Below, piece after piece: positions 38,842-48,807 of a stretch of 64,000 nucleotides of DNA. Under the pieces are notes generated by a model. That model was not told the origin of the DNA, ran no database searches, and saw nothing but the letters and a program-made list of their open reading frames with translations. Origin of the DNA: Paludibaculum sp. (lineage in GTDB: Bacteria > Acidobacteriota > Terriglobia > Bryobacterales > Bryobacteraceae); NCBI GenBank assembly GCA_029973955.1, contig JARKQJ010000135.1, forward strand, positions 23,487 through 87,486, read 5' to 3'. The translations under genes and the position numbers were made by a program. Every line of letters begins with the position of its first letter. Positions within the stretch are counted from its first letter, which is position 1.

Positions 38842-40122
38842 ATGCCTACTCGCAGACAAATCCTCAAAGGCGCGGTCGTTGCGCCGATGATCGTGCCCGC
38901 GCACGTTCTCGGCCAGCGAGCCGGGGCCGTTGCTCCCAGCGACAAAGTCGTCATGGGCGGTATCGGTATCGGTTCCCGCGGCGCTCACGACCTCAGCAAG
39001 ATCCTCAAGATGCCCGAAGCCCGCTTCGTGGCTATCTGCGACGTTCGCAACTCACGCCGCGAGGAGATCAAGTCCATCGTCGACAAGAACTACGGCGATA
39101 GCGGCTGCAAGATGTACGAGGACCAGTACGAAGTTCTCGCCCGCGCCGACATCGACGCCTTCCTGATCGCTACCGGCGACCGCTGGCACACTCCGCTCTC
39201 CATCATTGCCGCCCAGCACGGCAAGGACGTCTACTGCGAAAAACCCTGCTCCATGTCCATCGAGGAAAGCTGGGCCCTCGCCGCCGCTTTCAAACGCTAC
39301 AACCGCCTCTATCAGGCCGGCTGCCAGCGCCGCAACGGCGCGAACTTTCAACTCTGCAAAGAGCTTCTCGATGCCGGCCACCTGGGCAAACTCACTGCCC
39401 TTTACGCCAATGTCGGACCGTCGGTGAACTGGCCGCCCATCCCCAGCCGCGACTGGCTCGCCGGCGAACCCCTGCCGCCCAAGCAGGTCCTCGATTGGGA
39501 CCGCTGGCTCGGCCCCGCCCCCTGGCGCCCCTACCACCCCTCCTACGTCCGCGGCGGCTGGCGCAACTTCTATGACTTCCACGGCGGCGGAATCCTCGAA
39601 TGGGGCTCCCACACCGTCGACCTCTGCCACTGGGCCGCGGGCTATGACGAGATCCAGCCCGTCAAATACGAGCCCGTCGGCACCAATGTTGGCCCCTACC
39701 AGGTCAACTGCGAGTACGCCAACGGCGTCAAACTCGTCATGCGCGACAACGCCTGGGACGGCGCCCTCAAGACCGGCTCCTGCTCCTTCCGCATCGAAGG
39801 CGACAAGGGCTGGGTGGAAACCGGCGACGCCACCAAAATCGAGTGTTCCGAAAACATCCGGCCGCTCCTCCGCCCCACCGAGAATGCGGCCATGGCGCTC
39901 GAAAACCACATGCGGCAGTTCATCCAGTGCGTCCGCACGCGCCAGCAGCCTGCTGCCAGCGCCGCTGCCGCCGCCAACTCCCACGTCACCTGCCACGCCG
40001 CGTTCATCGCCTACCAGCTCGGCAAGTCCCTCACCTGGGACGTGGAGAAGCGCGCCTTCACTAACGACGACATCGCCAACAACATGCGCACCCGCGCCCT
40101 GCGCGAACCCTGGAGAATCTGA
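38842..40122 (+). CDS. Gfo/Idh/MocA family oxidoreductase (Tat-type signal)
   Basis: MPTRRQILKGAVVAPMIVPAHVLG; GGIGIGSRGAHDL, GKDVYCEKPCSMSIEES. Confidence 0.93.
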   Translation: MPTRRQILKGAVVAPMIVPAHVLGQRAGAVAPSDKVVMGGIGIGSRGAHDLSKILKMPEARFVAICDVRNSRREEIKSIVDKNYGDSGCKMYEDQYEVLARADIDAFLIATGDRWHTPLSIIAAQHGKDVYCEKPCSMSIEESWALAAAFKRYNRLYQAGCQRRNGANFQLCKELLDAGHLGKLTALYANVGPSVNWPPIPSRDWLAGEPLPPKQVLDWDRWLGPAPWRPYHPSYVRGGWRNFYDFHGGGILEWGSHTVDLCHWAAGYDEIQPVKYEPVGTNVGPYQVNCEYANGVKLVMRDNAWDGALKTGSCSFRIEGDKGWVETGDATKIECSENIRPLLRPTENAAMALENHMRQFIQCVRTRQQPAASAAAAANSHVTCHAAFIAYQLGKSLTWDVEKRAFTNDDIANNMRTRALREPWRI

Positions 40123-40148
40123 GGCAGGCTACACACAGGAGAATCGAT

Positions 40149-40859
40149 ATGCAGCAACCCACTACGCCCGCTCCCAAGCCCCAGGCCGCCAAGCCCGCGC
40201 CTGCGCCGCCGCCCAAGCCGCCCGCCGAGTTCCAGGAAGGCGCCATCGCCACCATGGACGTCGCCGGCCTCATCAGGATCCTGCAGGATCCCAACGCCAG
40301 TGAATTCCAGAAGGCCAAAGCCTGCCAGCGCGCCGGCGAACACGCCGACAAAGCTGCTGTTCCTGCCCTCGCCGCCCTCCTCGCCAGCGAGCATCTCAAC
40401 ATGTACGCCCGCTACGGCCTCGAGCCGATCGCCGATGCCTCCGCCGGCGACGCTCTCCGCGCCGCCATCCCCAAGCTCAAGGGCATTCTCCTCATCGGCG
40501 TCGTCAACTCGCTCAGCAAGCGCCGCGACGCCAGGTCCGCCCCCGTCTTCGCCAAAATGCTGGCGGATCCCAACCCGGATCTCGCCCGCGCCGCCGCCGC
40601 CGGCCTCGGCTCCATCGGCAACGCCGAAACCGTCAAGGTCCTGCAGGCTGCCCTGCCCAAGGCTACCGGCCTGCTCAAAATGGCCGTCGGCGACGCCCTC
40701 CTGGTCGCCGCCGAACGCCTCATGGGCGACGGCCACCGCGAAGAGTCCTTCTCGGTCTACTCCAGCCTCACCGGCCCGAGCGTGCCTGAACCGGTCCGCC
40801 TCGCCGCCATGAGCGGAATCATCCGCGAAAAAACCTCTGTCACCCGCCCGCGCTCTTAA
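40149..40859 (+). CDS. HEAT-repeat-containing protein
   Basis: Pro/Ala-rich N-terminus then helical repeats (KAAVPALAALLASEHLNMYARYGLEPIAD; DPNPDLARAAAAGLGSIGNAETVKVLQAAL). Confidence 0.8.
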   Translation: MQQPTTPAPKPQAAKPAPAPPPKPPAEFQEGAIATMDVAGLIRILQDPNASEFQKAKACQRAGEHADKAAVPALAALLASEHLNMYARYGLEPIADASAGDALRAAIPKLKGILLIGVVNSLSKRRDARSAPVFAKMLADPNPDLARAAAAGLGSIGNAETVKVLQAALPKATGLLKMAVGDALLVAAERLMGDGHREESFSVYSSLTGPSVPEPVRLAAMSGIIREKTSVTRPRS

Positions 40860-40875
40860 GCGTCCGTCCGAATCC

Positions 40876-40932
40876 GAAGGCACCCCTGCCCGGCCCCCTG
40901 TGGAGCCAGGCAGGGGTGCCTTTCTCTTTTCG
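40876..40932. terminator. Bidirectional rho-independent terminator between convergent genes
   Basis: Perfect 13-bp stem aggcacccctgcc / ggcaggggtgcct (40878-40890 with 40909-40921), followed by tttctctttt. Confidence 0.88.
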
Positions 40933-40934
40933 CT

Positions 40935-42953
40935 TCACATGTGCTGGCGATCTTTTACGATCGCCTTCACGCGCCAGTCCGCCGCCGGTCCGAATCGCTT
41001 GTTCCCGCCGCCGAAGCCGTCCGGCTTGTCCCCGTACAACCCGCGCTCCACGGTCACAAACACTCCCGTCAACACCACGACGGCAGCCACTCCGCCCACC
41101 AGCGCCCTGCGCGCCCAGGGTGTCCACGAAAACTCCTCGCCGCGCGTTTCCACACTCTCCCCCGGCGCCACTAGCAGCAGGTACGTCGCCACCAGCGCAT
41201 TCACGAAGATCAGCGCCTCAGTCACCAGCCGCCGCTCGCTGAACGACACCAGCGCCCTGTCGAAATTCCCGATCACGATCATCCAAACGAACACCACATA
41301 CAAAAGCTGCCCCTTGCCCAGCCAGCTTGCCGGCACCAGCGCCAGAGGCCTCCGCCGGTGCGCCAGCAGCAGCGCGATGGTCATCACCGTGAACAGCCCA
41401 AACAGCACGTGAAACCACATCTCCGCCGAAAGCTCCACTGCCCCGAACAACGGCATCTTCATCGCCATTGGCACAGACCGGAAGCCCCCTGTCCGCTCTG
41501 AAGTGTAATCCGCCACGTTCTTCCACAGGTTCATCCAAGCGATCCCGTTCACCACAAAGCACACGCTCCACAGCTCCGTCCATCGCCGCACGCGCGGCTC
41601 GTCGCTCCGCAACGCCGTCCGGCGCCACACCAGCGACATCGCCAACACCGTCGCCAGGCCATACAGCAGCCCCACAAACTGCTCCGTCACCAGGCTGTGC
41701 CAGTTGGTCTTGCGCCAGTGGTCCCACCACTGAATCGTTCCCTGGTCCTGCGTCAGCAGCGGATTGCCCGGCATCCACGCCAGCATCTTCACGAACTGCG
41801 CAATCATGAACCCCACTCCGCCCAGCACGCCGCCAATCGTCCCCGCCGCGGCCACCGTCGCCAGCCCGTTCTTCCGCATGTACACCACCACGCCCAGGAA
41901 GTAGCCCAGCACCATCGACCAGTTGTCCCCGCGCGGCGGCACCATCCGGAATCCCCCCACGCCGCCGAACAGGTTCGACAACAGCACCGGTCCCGCCACA
42001 AATGCCGCCAGCCCTCCCACCGCGATGTGCGCGATCAACGAAGCGCCGCCGCCAAACTTCCCATACAACCAGAAGTAGAGCGCCAGCCCGGCCGCCAGGC
42101 CCAGCACCCATCCGAGATGCGGACCCAGGTCAGTAAACACCTGCGGCCAGTTCGTCATCAGCTCCTCCGCCCGGTACGGCTGCCCCGTCGCCTTGTTGAT
42201 CGCCGTCAAATCGCCCTGCACCTGCACCACCATTGCCAGCAGCGGCTCCAGCCAACCCACGGCCGCCAGCCCACGCTGCATCGCAAAGCCCGCCGTCGCC
42301 CCGCCCGCGCCGAAGCCGGCCAGATGCCCGATCCGTGCGAACCGTCTGTCCCACAAATCGAACAAACACACGGCGCCTAGCGCCAGCGAAGCTTCCAGCC
42401 AGTCGCTATCCAGCCAATAGAACGGATTCCTCTGCCGGAACAGCCGCCCGGCATCCAGCCCGATCGAGCCCGAATACCAGCGCAACACCGCCGGCTCCAT
42501 CAGAGTCCAAAACGCCCACACCACGAACACCCACGACATCGGCTTGTACAGTGCCGTCAGCTTCTCGCGCTCCTCCACCGCCGCATACGCCGTCCCCGCC
42601 ACGCCCATCGAACTCCACAAAAAGCCCAGCAAAAACACCATCACAAACCCGTATACCTGCGACGCAAACTCCCCGCTTTGCGTGTAACCCATCGGAATCA
42701 TGTACGACATCGATCCGCCGAAACCCCACCCCAACGCGCCGAACACCGCGAAGAACGGCACCCGTTGCCGCCAGTCTTCCCGCCCCGAGAACAGGCAGAT
42801 CGCGATGGCGCACAGCGCGCCCGGCATCATCGCCCCGGTTTCGTGCCCGTAGTTGCCGCGAATCCCCCAGCCGATGGAGAGCGAGAGCATTGCCAGTGCG
42901 ATCGACGCCGGCCGCAGCAGCGGATTGCCGCCTTGAATCGAACCGTTTTTCAT
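40935..42953 (-). CDS. Polytopic membrane protein of unrecognised family
   Basis: About 670 aa, many TM-like segments (SIALAMLSLSIGWGIRGNYGHETGAMMPGALCAIAICLF...); start chosen at MKNGSIQGG. Confidence 0.7.
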   Translation of the reverse strand: MKNGSIQGGNPLLRPASIALAMLSLSIGWGIRGNYGHETGAMMPGALCAIAICLFSGREDWRQRVPFFAVFGALGWGFGGSMSYMIPMGYTQSGEFASQVYGFVMVFLLGFLWSSMGVAGTAYAAVEEREKLTALYKPMSWVFVVWAFWTLMEPAVLRWYSGSIGLDAGRLFRQRNPFYWLDSDWLEASLALGAVCLFDLWDRRFARIGHLAGFGAGGATAGFAMQRGLAAVGWLEPLLAMVVQVQGDLTAINKATGQPYRAEELMTNWPQVFTDLGPHLGWVLGLAAGLALYFWLYGKFGGGASLIAHIAVGGLAAFVAGPVLLSNLFGGVGGFRMVPPRGDNWSMVLGYFLGVVVYMRKNGLATVAAAGTIGGVLGGVGFMIAQFVKMLAWMPGNPLLTQDQGTIQWWDHWRKTNWHSLVTEQFVGLLYGLATVLAMSLVWRRTALRSDEPRVRRWTELWSVCFVVNGIAWMNLWKNVADYTSERTGGFRSVPMAMKMPLFGAVELSAEMWFHVLFGLFTVMTIALLLAHRRRPLALVPASWLGKGQLLYVVFVWMIVIGNFDRALVSFSERRLVTEALIFVNALVATYLLLVAPGESVETRGEEFSWTPWARRALVGGVAAVVVLTGVFVTVERGLYGDKPDGFGGGNKRFGPAADWRVKAIVKDRQHM

Positions 42954-43031
42954 GAATCCTCTCCCGCCCGTCGCCGGGCCAGCTGCCAGCATATACCGCG
43001 CGTGCCGCACACCGATACAATGAGTATCGCT

Positions 43032-44138
43032 ATGCATCTTCAACGCCGCCATTTTCTAGCTACTTCCGCCTCGGCTCTGCCGCTCTTCTCTCAGGCCCCC
43101 AAGGTCCGCACCGCCGTCATCGGCACCGGGAATCGCGGCTCCTATCTGCTCGAGGGCGCCCTCCAGCAGCCTGGCGCCAGCGTCACCATGCTCTGCGATA
43201 CCAAGCCGGACCGCCTCGACAAGGCCGCCACCACCGCCTCCAAGGACAATCCCAAAACCACCTCCGACTGGAAACAGGTGGTCGAGAACCCGAACATCGA
43301 CGCCGTCTTCGTCGCCACTCCGCCGCACCTCCACGCCGAAATGGCCATCGCCGCCCTCAAGAACGGCAAGCACGTCTATTGCGAGAAGCCCATCGGCATC
43401 AACCCCGCGCAGGTGCAGGCCGTCGTCAACGCCGCCCGCGCCTCGAAGAAGATCTTCACCGCCGGCCAGCAGCTCCGCTCCGTCCGCCGCTTCTCCGAAA
43501 CCGTCCGCCGCATCCATGACGGCGTCCTCGGCGACATCGTCATGATCAAAGCCCAGCGTCACGCCACCGCCGATCTCCCCCACGACGGCTCCTCCGGCGA
43601 CTGGTACTTCGACGTCTCCAAATCCGGCGGCTACCTCATCGAGCAGTCCGTCCACAATCTCGACCTCTGCAACTGGGCCGCCAACGCCCACCCCGTCTCC
43701 GCCTCCGGCTACGGAGCCAATAACTTCTATCGCAATCAGCCCGCCGGCCGCACCATCTTCGATTGCGGCAGCATCACCTACGTCTATCCCAAAGACGTCA
43801 TCTTCGATTTCACCCAAAACGTCTTCCACCCCAAGGGCCTCATCGCCGGCGGCCAGTACATCCTCGTCTACGGCACCAAGGGCGCCCTCGATATGTTCGC
43901 CCCCAATCCCACCGTCTTTCCGGTGGACAGCGGCTCCCCCACGCCCATCCTGGAAGACATGAAGAAGGACGACCCCCACGCCCACATCGTCTCCTTCTAT
44001 GCCGCCATCGCCTCCGGTGGACCAAACCCCGCCGACATCACCATCGGCGCCACGGCCGCCCTCACCGCCGTCCTCGGCCACCAGGCCATGGCCACTCACA
44101 AGCCCATCACCTGGGACAGCCTCGGCGTCAAGCTGTAG
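43032..44138 (+). CDS. Gfo/Idh/MocA family oxidoreductase
   Basis: VRTAVIGTGNRGSYLLEG, NGKHVYCEKPIGINPAQVQ. Confidence 0.93.
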   Translation: MHLQRRHFLATSASALPLFSQAPKVRTAVIGTGNRGSYLLEGALQQPGASVTMLCDTKPDRLDKAATTASKDNPKTTSDWKQVVENPNIDAVFVATPPHLHAEMAIAALKNGKHVYCEKPIGINPAQVQAVVNAARASKKIFTAGQQLRSVRRFSETVRRIHDGVLGDIVMIKAQRHATADLPHDGSSGDWYFDVSKSGGYLIEQSVHNLDLCNWAANAHPVSASGYGANNFYRNQPAGRTIFDCGSITYVYPKDVIFDFTQNVFHPKGLIAGGQYILVYGTKGALDMFAPNPTVFPVDSGSPTPILEDMKKDDPHAHIVSFYAAIASGGPNPADITIGATAALTAVLGHQAMATHKPITWDSLGVKL

Positions 44139-44145
44139 GGACTCC

Positions 44146-46416
44146 ATGCGACGCCGGTCTTTCCTCCTCGCCCCTCCCCTGGCCGGCGCCGCAGCTACCT
44201 CCACGGCCTGGGTCGCCGCGCGGCCCAGGCTCTACTACTCCATCGCCGATCTGGCCCGCCTCTCCGCCGCGCAACGCGCGCCCGTGATCGAATCCGCCCG
44301 CCGGTTCCTCAATGAAGCCGTCATCCCGGAGGATGTGGCCGAACGCGGCGGCGGCCAGCACGCCAACTACGGCGCCCCCGCGCGCCAGCTCGAAGAGATG
44401 GCGGTCTCCCTCGGTCTCGCCTGGCACCTCACCGCCGAAAAGCAGTTCGCCGCCAAACTCGCCGCAGCCCTCCTCGCCTACAGCCAGTACCAGCGCTGGT
44501 ACGGCCAGGGCCTCGATTCGCGCGTCCCGCCCTGGCGCTCTGAACTCAACACCGCCCGCTTCTGCTTCGGCTTCGCCCTCGGCTACGACGCCCTGCACTC
44601 TTACCTCAATTCAGGCCAGCGCAAGCCCCTCGCCGCCGGCCTCGCCCGCCTCGGCATCGAAAACACTCTCGCCGATTGGATCCTCCCCGAAGCGCGCATC
44701 CACGCCCTGGACTCCATGGGCCACAACTGGTGGTCCGTCTGCGTCGCCATGGCCGGCGTCGCCGCCCTCGCTCTCCTTGGCGAAGACTCGCGGGCACCCG
44801 AATGGCTCGCCCGCATCCAGAGCGGCTTCGAGGCATGGTTCGGTTACCAGGGCAATGTCCTGCAGAACAAGCCGGCCAACTTCGATCCGCACGGCGCCTT
44901 CTACGAGAGCATCTCGTACTCGAACTACGCCCTCTCCTCCTACCTCCGCTACCGCCTGGCCTACCAGCGCGTCTTCCCCACACAGAAGCTCCCTCGCCTC
45001 GCCCCGCTCGAACGCACCCTCGACTACTTCCTCCAGACCCTCTATCCCACCGCCGGCGGCTTCTTCACTCCGCCCATCGGCGATGGCCACAGTCACGACT
45101 CCGGCGCCGAGACCATCCGCCTGCTGGTCGAGTGCGGCTTTCCCCATCCCGCCGCCGGCTACTATCTCTCCAAAACCTCCAGCAACCGCCGCCCCCAGCC
45201 GCTCGATCTCCTCCTCCGCAAGACCCCCGCGCCCGCGCCTCTTCCCGCCTCTACGCCTCTCTCCAGCTACTACCCCACCATCGGCTGGGCCACCCTCCGC
45301 GATTCCTGGCGCGACAACGCCACCTTCCTCGCCATCAAATCCGGCACTGCCTGGAACCACGCCCACGCCGACGCCGGCTCCTTCGTCCTCTTCCACGCCG
45401 GCCAGCCTCTCTTCATCGACTCCAGCTCCTGCGGCTACGACAACCCCGCCTACACCTCCTACTACACCGAAAGCCGCGCCCACAACGTCATCCTCTTCAA
45501 CGGCCAGGGCCAGCCCGCCGAAGACCACGTCCGCGGCTCCAAGTTCCCCGGCGCGCTGCCCTCCTTCCTCGACGGCCTCGGCGTCAAATACGTCTACGCC
45601 GATTCCACCGGACCCACCGCCCGCTTCTTCACCCGCAACTACCGCCACTGGCTCTGGATCGGCGGCGTCATCCTCGTCATTGATGATCTGCTCGCCTACG
45701 AACGCGGCCGCCTCGATTGGCTCCTCCACTACGCCGGCCAGGCCCAGGCCTCGCCCACCGGTGCAGTGATCACCAACCAGGGCGCGCAGGCCGAACTCCG
45801 CTTCCTCTATCCGCCCAAGCTCGACTTCCGCGAAGAACAGGGCCTCGCCGAGAGCAAGCCCAACGAGAAGATCCCTTACCTCGCCTTCTCGCTCGAATCG
45901 CAACGCCGCGATCAGAAGATCGTAGCCGCGCTCATTCCTCAACCCTCGGACACCACCGTCGAACTCCTCTCCGCGCCCGCGGACCACATCGCCATCCGCA
46001 TCCGTCACGGCCAGGAGCTCACCGACGTCTATCTCAACTGCAATGCCGACGGCCGCCGTATGCACGTCAATACCAACAACATCCTCAACGGCTGGGATAC
46101 CGACGCTTATCTGCTCGCGCTCACCCGGCCCGCCACCGCCGCCGGGGCCACCCCGGCCACCGTCACCCGCTACTTCGCCGCCTGCGCCAGCTATCTGCGC
46201 CAGGGCGAGCGCGTGGTCTTCTCCAGCCTCGCCAAGGTCGATCTCGCCTTCACCCCCGGCCCCGCGCCGCACGCCGCCGTCTTCACCAGACAGCCCGTCG
46301 AACTCGAACTCATGGCCGCCGCCGCTGCTCCCTGCACGCTGAATGGAAAAGAAACGCCGGCGCGTTTCGATCCGCGCCGGCGCCTTCTGTCTCTCTCTGT
46401 CAAAGCGGCAGGCTGA
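44146..46416 (+). CDS. Heparinase II/III-like polysaccharide lyase
   Basis: Tat-like MRRRSFLLAPPLAGAAA; ATFLAIKSGTAWNHAHADAGSFVLFHAGQPLFIDSSSCGYDNPAYTSYYTESRAHNVILFNGQGQ is the heparinase II/III core. Confidence 0.85.
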   Translation: MRRRSFLLAPPLAGAAATSTAWVAARPRLYYSIADLARLSAAQRAPVIESARRFLNEAVIPEDVAERGGGQHANYGAPARQLEEMAVSLGLAWHLTAEKQFAAKLAAALLAYSQYQRWYGQGLDSRVPPWRSELNTARFCFGFALGYDALHSYLNSGQRKPLAAGLARLGIENTLADWILPEARIHALDSMGHNWWSVCVAMAGVAALALLGEDSRAPEWLARIQSGFEAWFGYQGNVLQNKPANFDPHGAFYESISYSNYALSSYLRYRLAYQRVFPTQKLPRLAPLERTLDYFLQTLYPTAGGFFTPPIGDGHSHDSGAETIRLLVECGFPHPAAGYYLSKTSSNRRPQPLDLLLRKTPAPAPLPASTPLSSYYPTIGWATLRDSWRDNATFLAIKSGTAWNHAHADAGSFVLFHAGQPLFIDSSSCGYDNPAYTSYYTESRAHNVILFNGQGQPAEDHVRGSKFPGALPSFLDGLGVKYVYADSTGPTARFFTRNYRHWLWIGGVILVIDDLLAYERGRLDWLLHYAGQAQASPTGAVITNQGAQAELRFLYPPKLDFREEQGLAESKPNEKIPYLAFSLESQRRDQKIVAALIPQPSDTTVELLSAPADHIAIRIRHGQELTDVYLNCNADGRRMHVNTNNILNGWDTDAYLLALTRPATAAGATPATVTRYFAACASYLRQGERVVFSSLAKVDLAFTPGPAPHAAVFTRQPVELELMAAAAAPCTLNGKETPARFDPRRRLLSLSVKAAG
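46355..46400 (+). terminator. Hairpin plus pyrimidine tract, possible intrinsic terminator located within the heparinase-like CDS 3' end
   Basis: cgccggcgcg(46355-46364) / cgcgccggcg(46373-46382), perfect 10-bp stem, followed by ccttctgtctctctctgtc. Confidence 0.5.
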
Positions 46417-48807
46417 TCACATCACCAGCGCGTTGAACACCAGCTTCAGCGTCAGCCAGCTCTGCGCCCGGTACTGTGGCCGCATGCCGAACAGCACCAG
46501 GTGCCCCTGGCCCATCGTCACGTCCAGCAGCGCCGGCTTGCCCGCCAGGTACTTCTCACCCAACAGCCAGCCGGAGTCGAGCACCGGAGCCGCCGAGTAG
46601 CGCACCACGGCCTTGGCCGCCGCGTCTTCCGGCTCCCACACCGGGCTCTGCTCGGCCCAGATCGTGAACTCCGAAGGCAGGCCCAGGCCCAGCGGCGACC
46701 CCGGTTCCAGCTTCACCTTCAAGAGCGATCCCGGGCAATAGAACTCCCGCGAACCCACGCCCTGCAGCACGTTCTTCGCCTTCACCCCGAGCTGCTCCAC
46801 CGCATACTCCGTCGAGTCGTTGAAGAACAACAGCTTCCCGCCGGCGTTGGCGAAGACCTTCAATGCCTCGGCGCCTTCCTTGCCCAAGCCGCCCACATAC
46901 GCCTCCGGCATGGCGCCCTGCCGGAAGCCGTTCTCGATCACCCGCGGCGGGATGTCGGCGAAGATCAGCGCGTCGTACTTCTGCTCCAGGCCCCCCGCGA
47001 TGATCTCCGCGTTGCCCACGCTCGAATACTCCCAGCCGAAGTGCTCCACAATCCACCGCGTCCACCCCTCGTCCATCGACGGCGCGAACGCTTTATAGAT
47101 CCCGATCCGCGGCTTCTTCAATTCGGCGAACCCCGCCGGTTGCCGCGTCCCCACGGCGAACGCACCCGTCTTCGGGTTCCGCCACACCGGACGCTTCGCC
47201 TTCCACGCCGCGTTCACCGCCTTCCATGAATCGCTGTCCGCCGCGCTCAGGCCCGCGGCCGCGAACGGGAACGCCTTCACCCTTTCCAGCCGCGCCTGGA
47301 ACCGGTCTTCCACCGTCGCCACATCCACGCCCAGCAGCAGCGGCAGCGTGTGCGCCGCCACGTCGTACGGCCGCTTCGGCGGTCCACCCGGATACTGCCG
47401 CAAATCGGGATACTTCTGCTTCTCCAGCAGCGCCTTCGCGAAACTGGAAAACGGCTGCTGTAGCCGGATCACATAGGAGCCCGCTTCATATTTCTTCTGC
47501 CCGATCTCGAACGGCTCCAGCGCCTTCTCCACCTCCACCTGTCCGAACTCCATCGTCTCCAGCAACCGCCGCGCCGCGCCCGGGTCCGCCTGGCTGGCCG
47601 GAATCACAAATGCATAGGGCGCCACCCGCTCGCTGGCCCGCTTGTTAATCTCGTAGAACTGCTTGGCGAACTCCGCGCGCCGCACTGCCGCGGTCGTGCA
47701 CAGGCTCTCCATCGCGATCAGTTGATCCTCCACGATGTCGCGCAGCTTCCACTCGCCGCCGCCCCACGGTTCCAGATGGTTCCAGCTCTTCTCGCGCGGA
47801 CTGTAGCCCTGCGCCTGCGTGGAAAGCTGGTCGGCCTTGATCGTCACCGGGCTGGCGATGCGCACGCTCGCGCTCTCGCTCAGAATCCGCAGCCCGCCGT
47901 GGTAGCTCTGATAGTGCCGCCCCGGCGTCCAGTAGTCGTACATGGCGTTCACCACCACGCCCTTGCGTCCCGCCGCCGTCAGGTCCGCCGCCATGATCAT
48001 GCCCACCATGTTGCAGTTCTGCGCGATCACCGCGTCGATGTTCGGCTCGATCGGATCCATCCAGGGCGGCACGAACATCCGCCCCGCCGTCGGCCCCATC
48101 TGGTGTACGTCGTAGACGATGTGCGGGTGCCACACGTTCTGCAATCCCGAGATCACCGCGCGATTCTCCGCCTGCGTGAAGAAGTACCAGTCGCGGTTGT
48201 TGTCGTGCCCCACATACTTCTGATACAGCTCTGGCGGCGCAGTGCCTTCAAACGGCGTGTTCAGTGTCTTGCGGTACCAAGTTGTCACCAGGTCCAGCCC
48301 GTCCGGGTTGATCGACGGCGCGAGGATCACAATCGTGTTGTCCAGAATCTGCTTCACCTTCGCGTCGTTCGAACTCGCCAGCCGGTGCGCGAACTCCACC
48401 GCCGTGTGCGTGGAGGCGATCTCCGTCGCGTGCACGCTGCACGTGATCAGAACCACCGTCTTCGCCTCGGCTGCCAGTTTCAGCGCCTCTTCCGGCCTGG
48501 TAGTCCGCGGGTCGGTCAGCCGCTCCTGCACCTTCCTGAAATAGTCCAGCCGCCGCATCGTCTCCGGCGCGCTCAGGATCGCCGCGATCATCGGCCGCCC
48601 TTCGGTGGACTTGCCGTATTCGATCACCTTCATCCGCTCGCTCGCCTTGTCGAGCGCGTAGAAGTAATCGATCACCTTCCACCACTCCAGCACCTGCCGG
48701 TCGGCCCCCATCCTGTGGCCAAAGAACGCCTCCGGCGCCGGCGCCGGTGACGGCGTCTGCGCCAGCGCCGTCCACGCCAGCGCCGCCATCAACCCAAGTC
48801 TCTTCAC
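46417..48807 (-). CDS. M14-family zinc carboxypeptidase
   Basis: GTG start overlapping the upstream gene stop; KSTEGRPMIAAILS, ITCSVHATEIAS, NPDGLDLVTTWYRK, GHDNNRDWYFF; paralogous to 21215..23692. Confidence 0.86.
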   Translation of the reverse strand: MKRLGLMAALAWTALAQTPSPAPAPEAFFGHRMGADRQVLEWWKVIDYFYALDKASERMKVIEYGKSTEGRPMIAAILSAPETMRRLDYFRKVQERLTDPRTTRPEEALKLAAEAKTVVLITCSVHATEIASTHTAVEFAHRLASSNDAKVKQILDNTIVILAPSINPDGLDLVTTWYRKTLNTPFEGTAPPELYQKYVGHDNNRDWYFFTQAENRAVISGLQNVWHPHIVYDVHQMGPTAGRMFVPPWMDPIEPNIDAVIAQNCNMVGMIMAADLTAAGRKGVVVNAMYDYWTPGRHYQSYHGGLRILSESASVRIASPVTIKADQLSTQAQGYSPREKSWNHLEPWGGGEWKLRDIVEDQLIAMESLCTTAAVRRAEFAKQFYEINKRASERVAPYAFVIPASQADPGAARRLLETMEFGQVEVEKALEPFEIGQKKYEAGSYVIRLQQPFSSFAKALLEKQKYPDLRQYPGGPPKRPYDVAAHTLPLLLGVDVATVEDRFQARLERVKAFPFAAAGLSAADSDSWKAVNAAWKAKRPVWRNPKTGAFAVGTRQPAGFAELKKPRIGIYKAFAPSMDEGWTRWIVEHFGWEYSSVGNAEIIAGGLEQKYDALIFADIPPRVIENGFRQGAMPEAYVGGLGKEGAEALKVFANAGGKLLFFNDSTEYAVEQLGVKAKNVLQGVGSREFYCPGSLLKVKLEPGSPLGLGLPSEFTIWAEQSPVWEPEDAAAKAVVRYSAAPVLDSGWLLGEKYLAGKPALLDVTMGQGHLVLFGMRPQYRAQSWLTLKLVFNALVM

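Noticed and set aside
44611-46272. 553 aa minus-strand ORF opposite the heparinase-like gene
   Set aside because: Antisense shadow with GGVGG/EEV low complexity.
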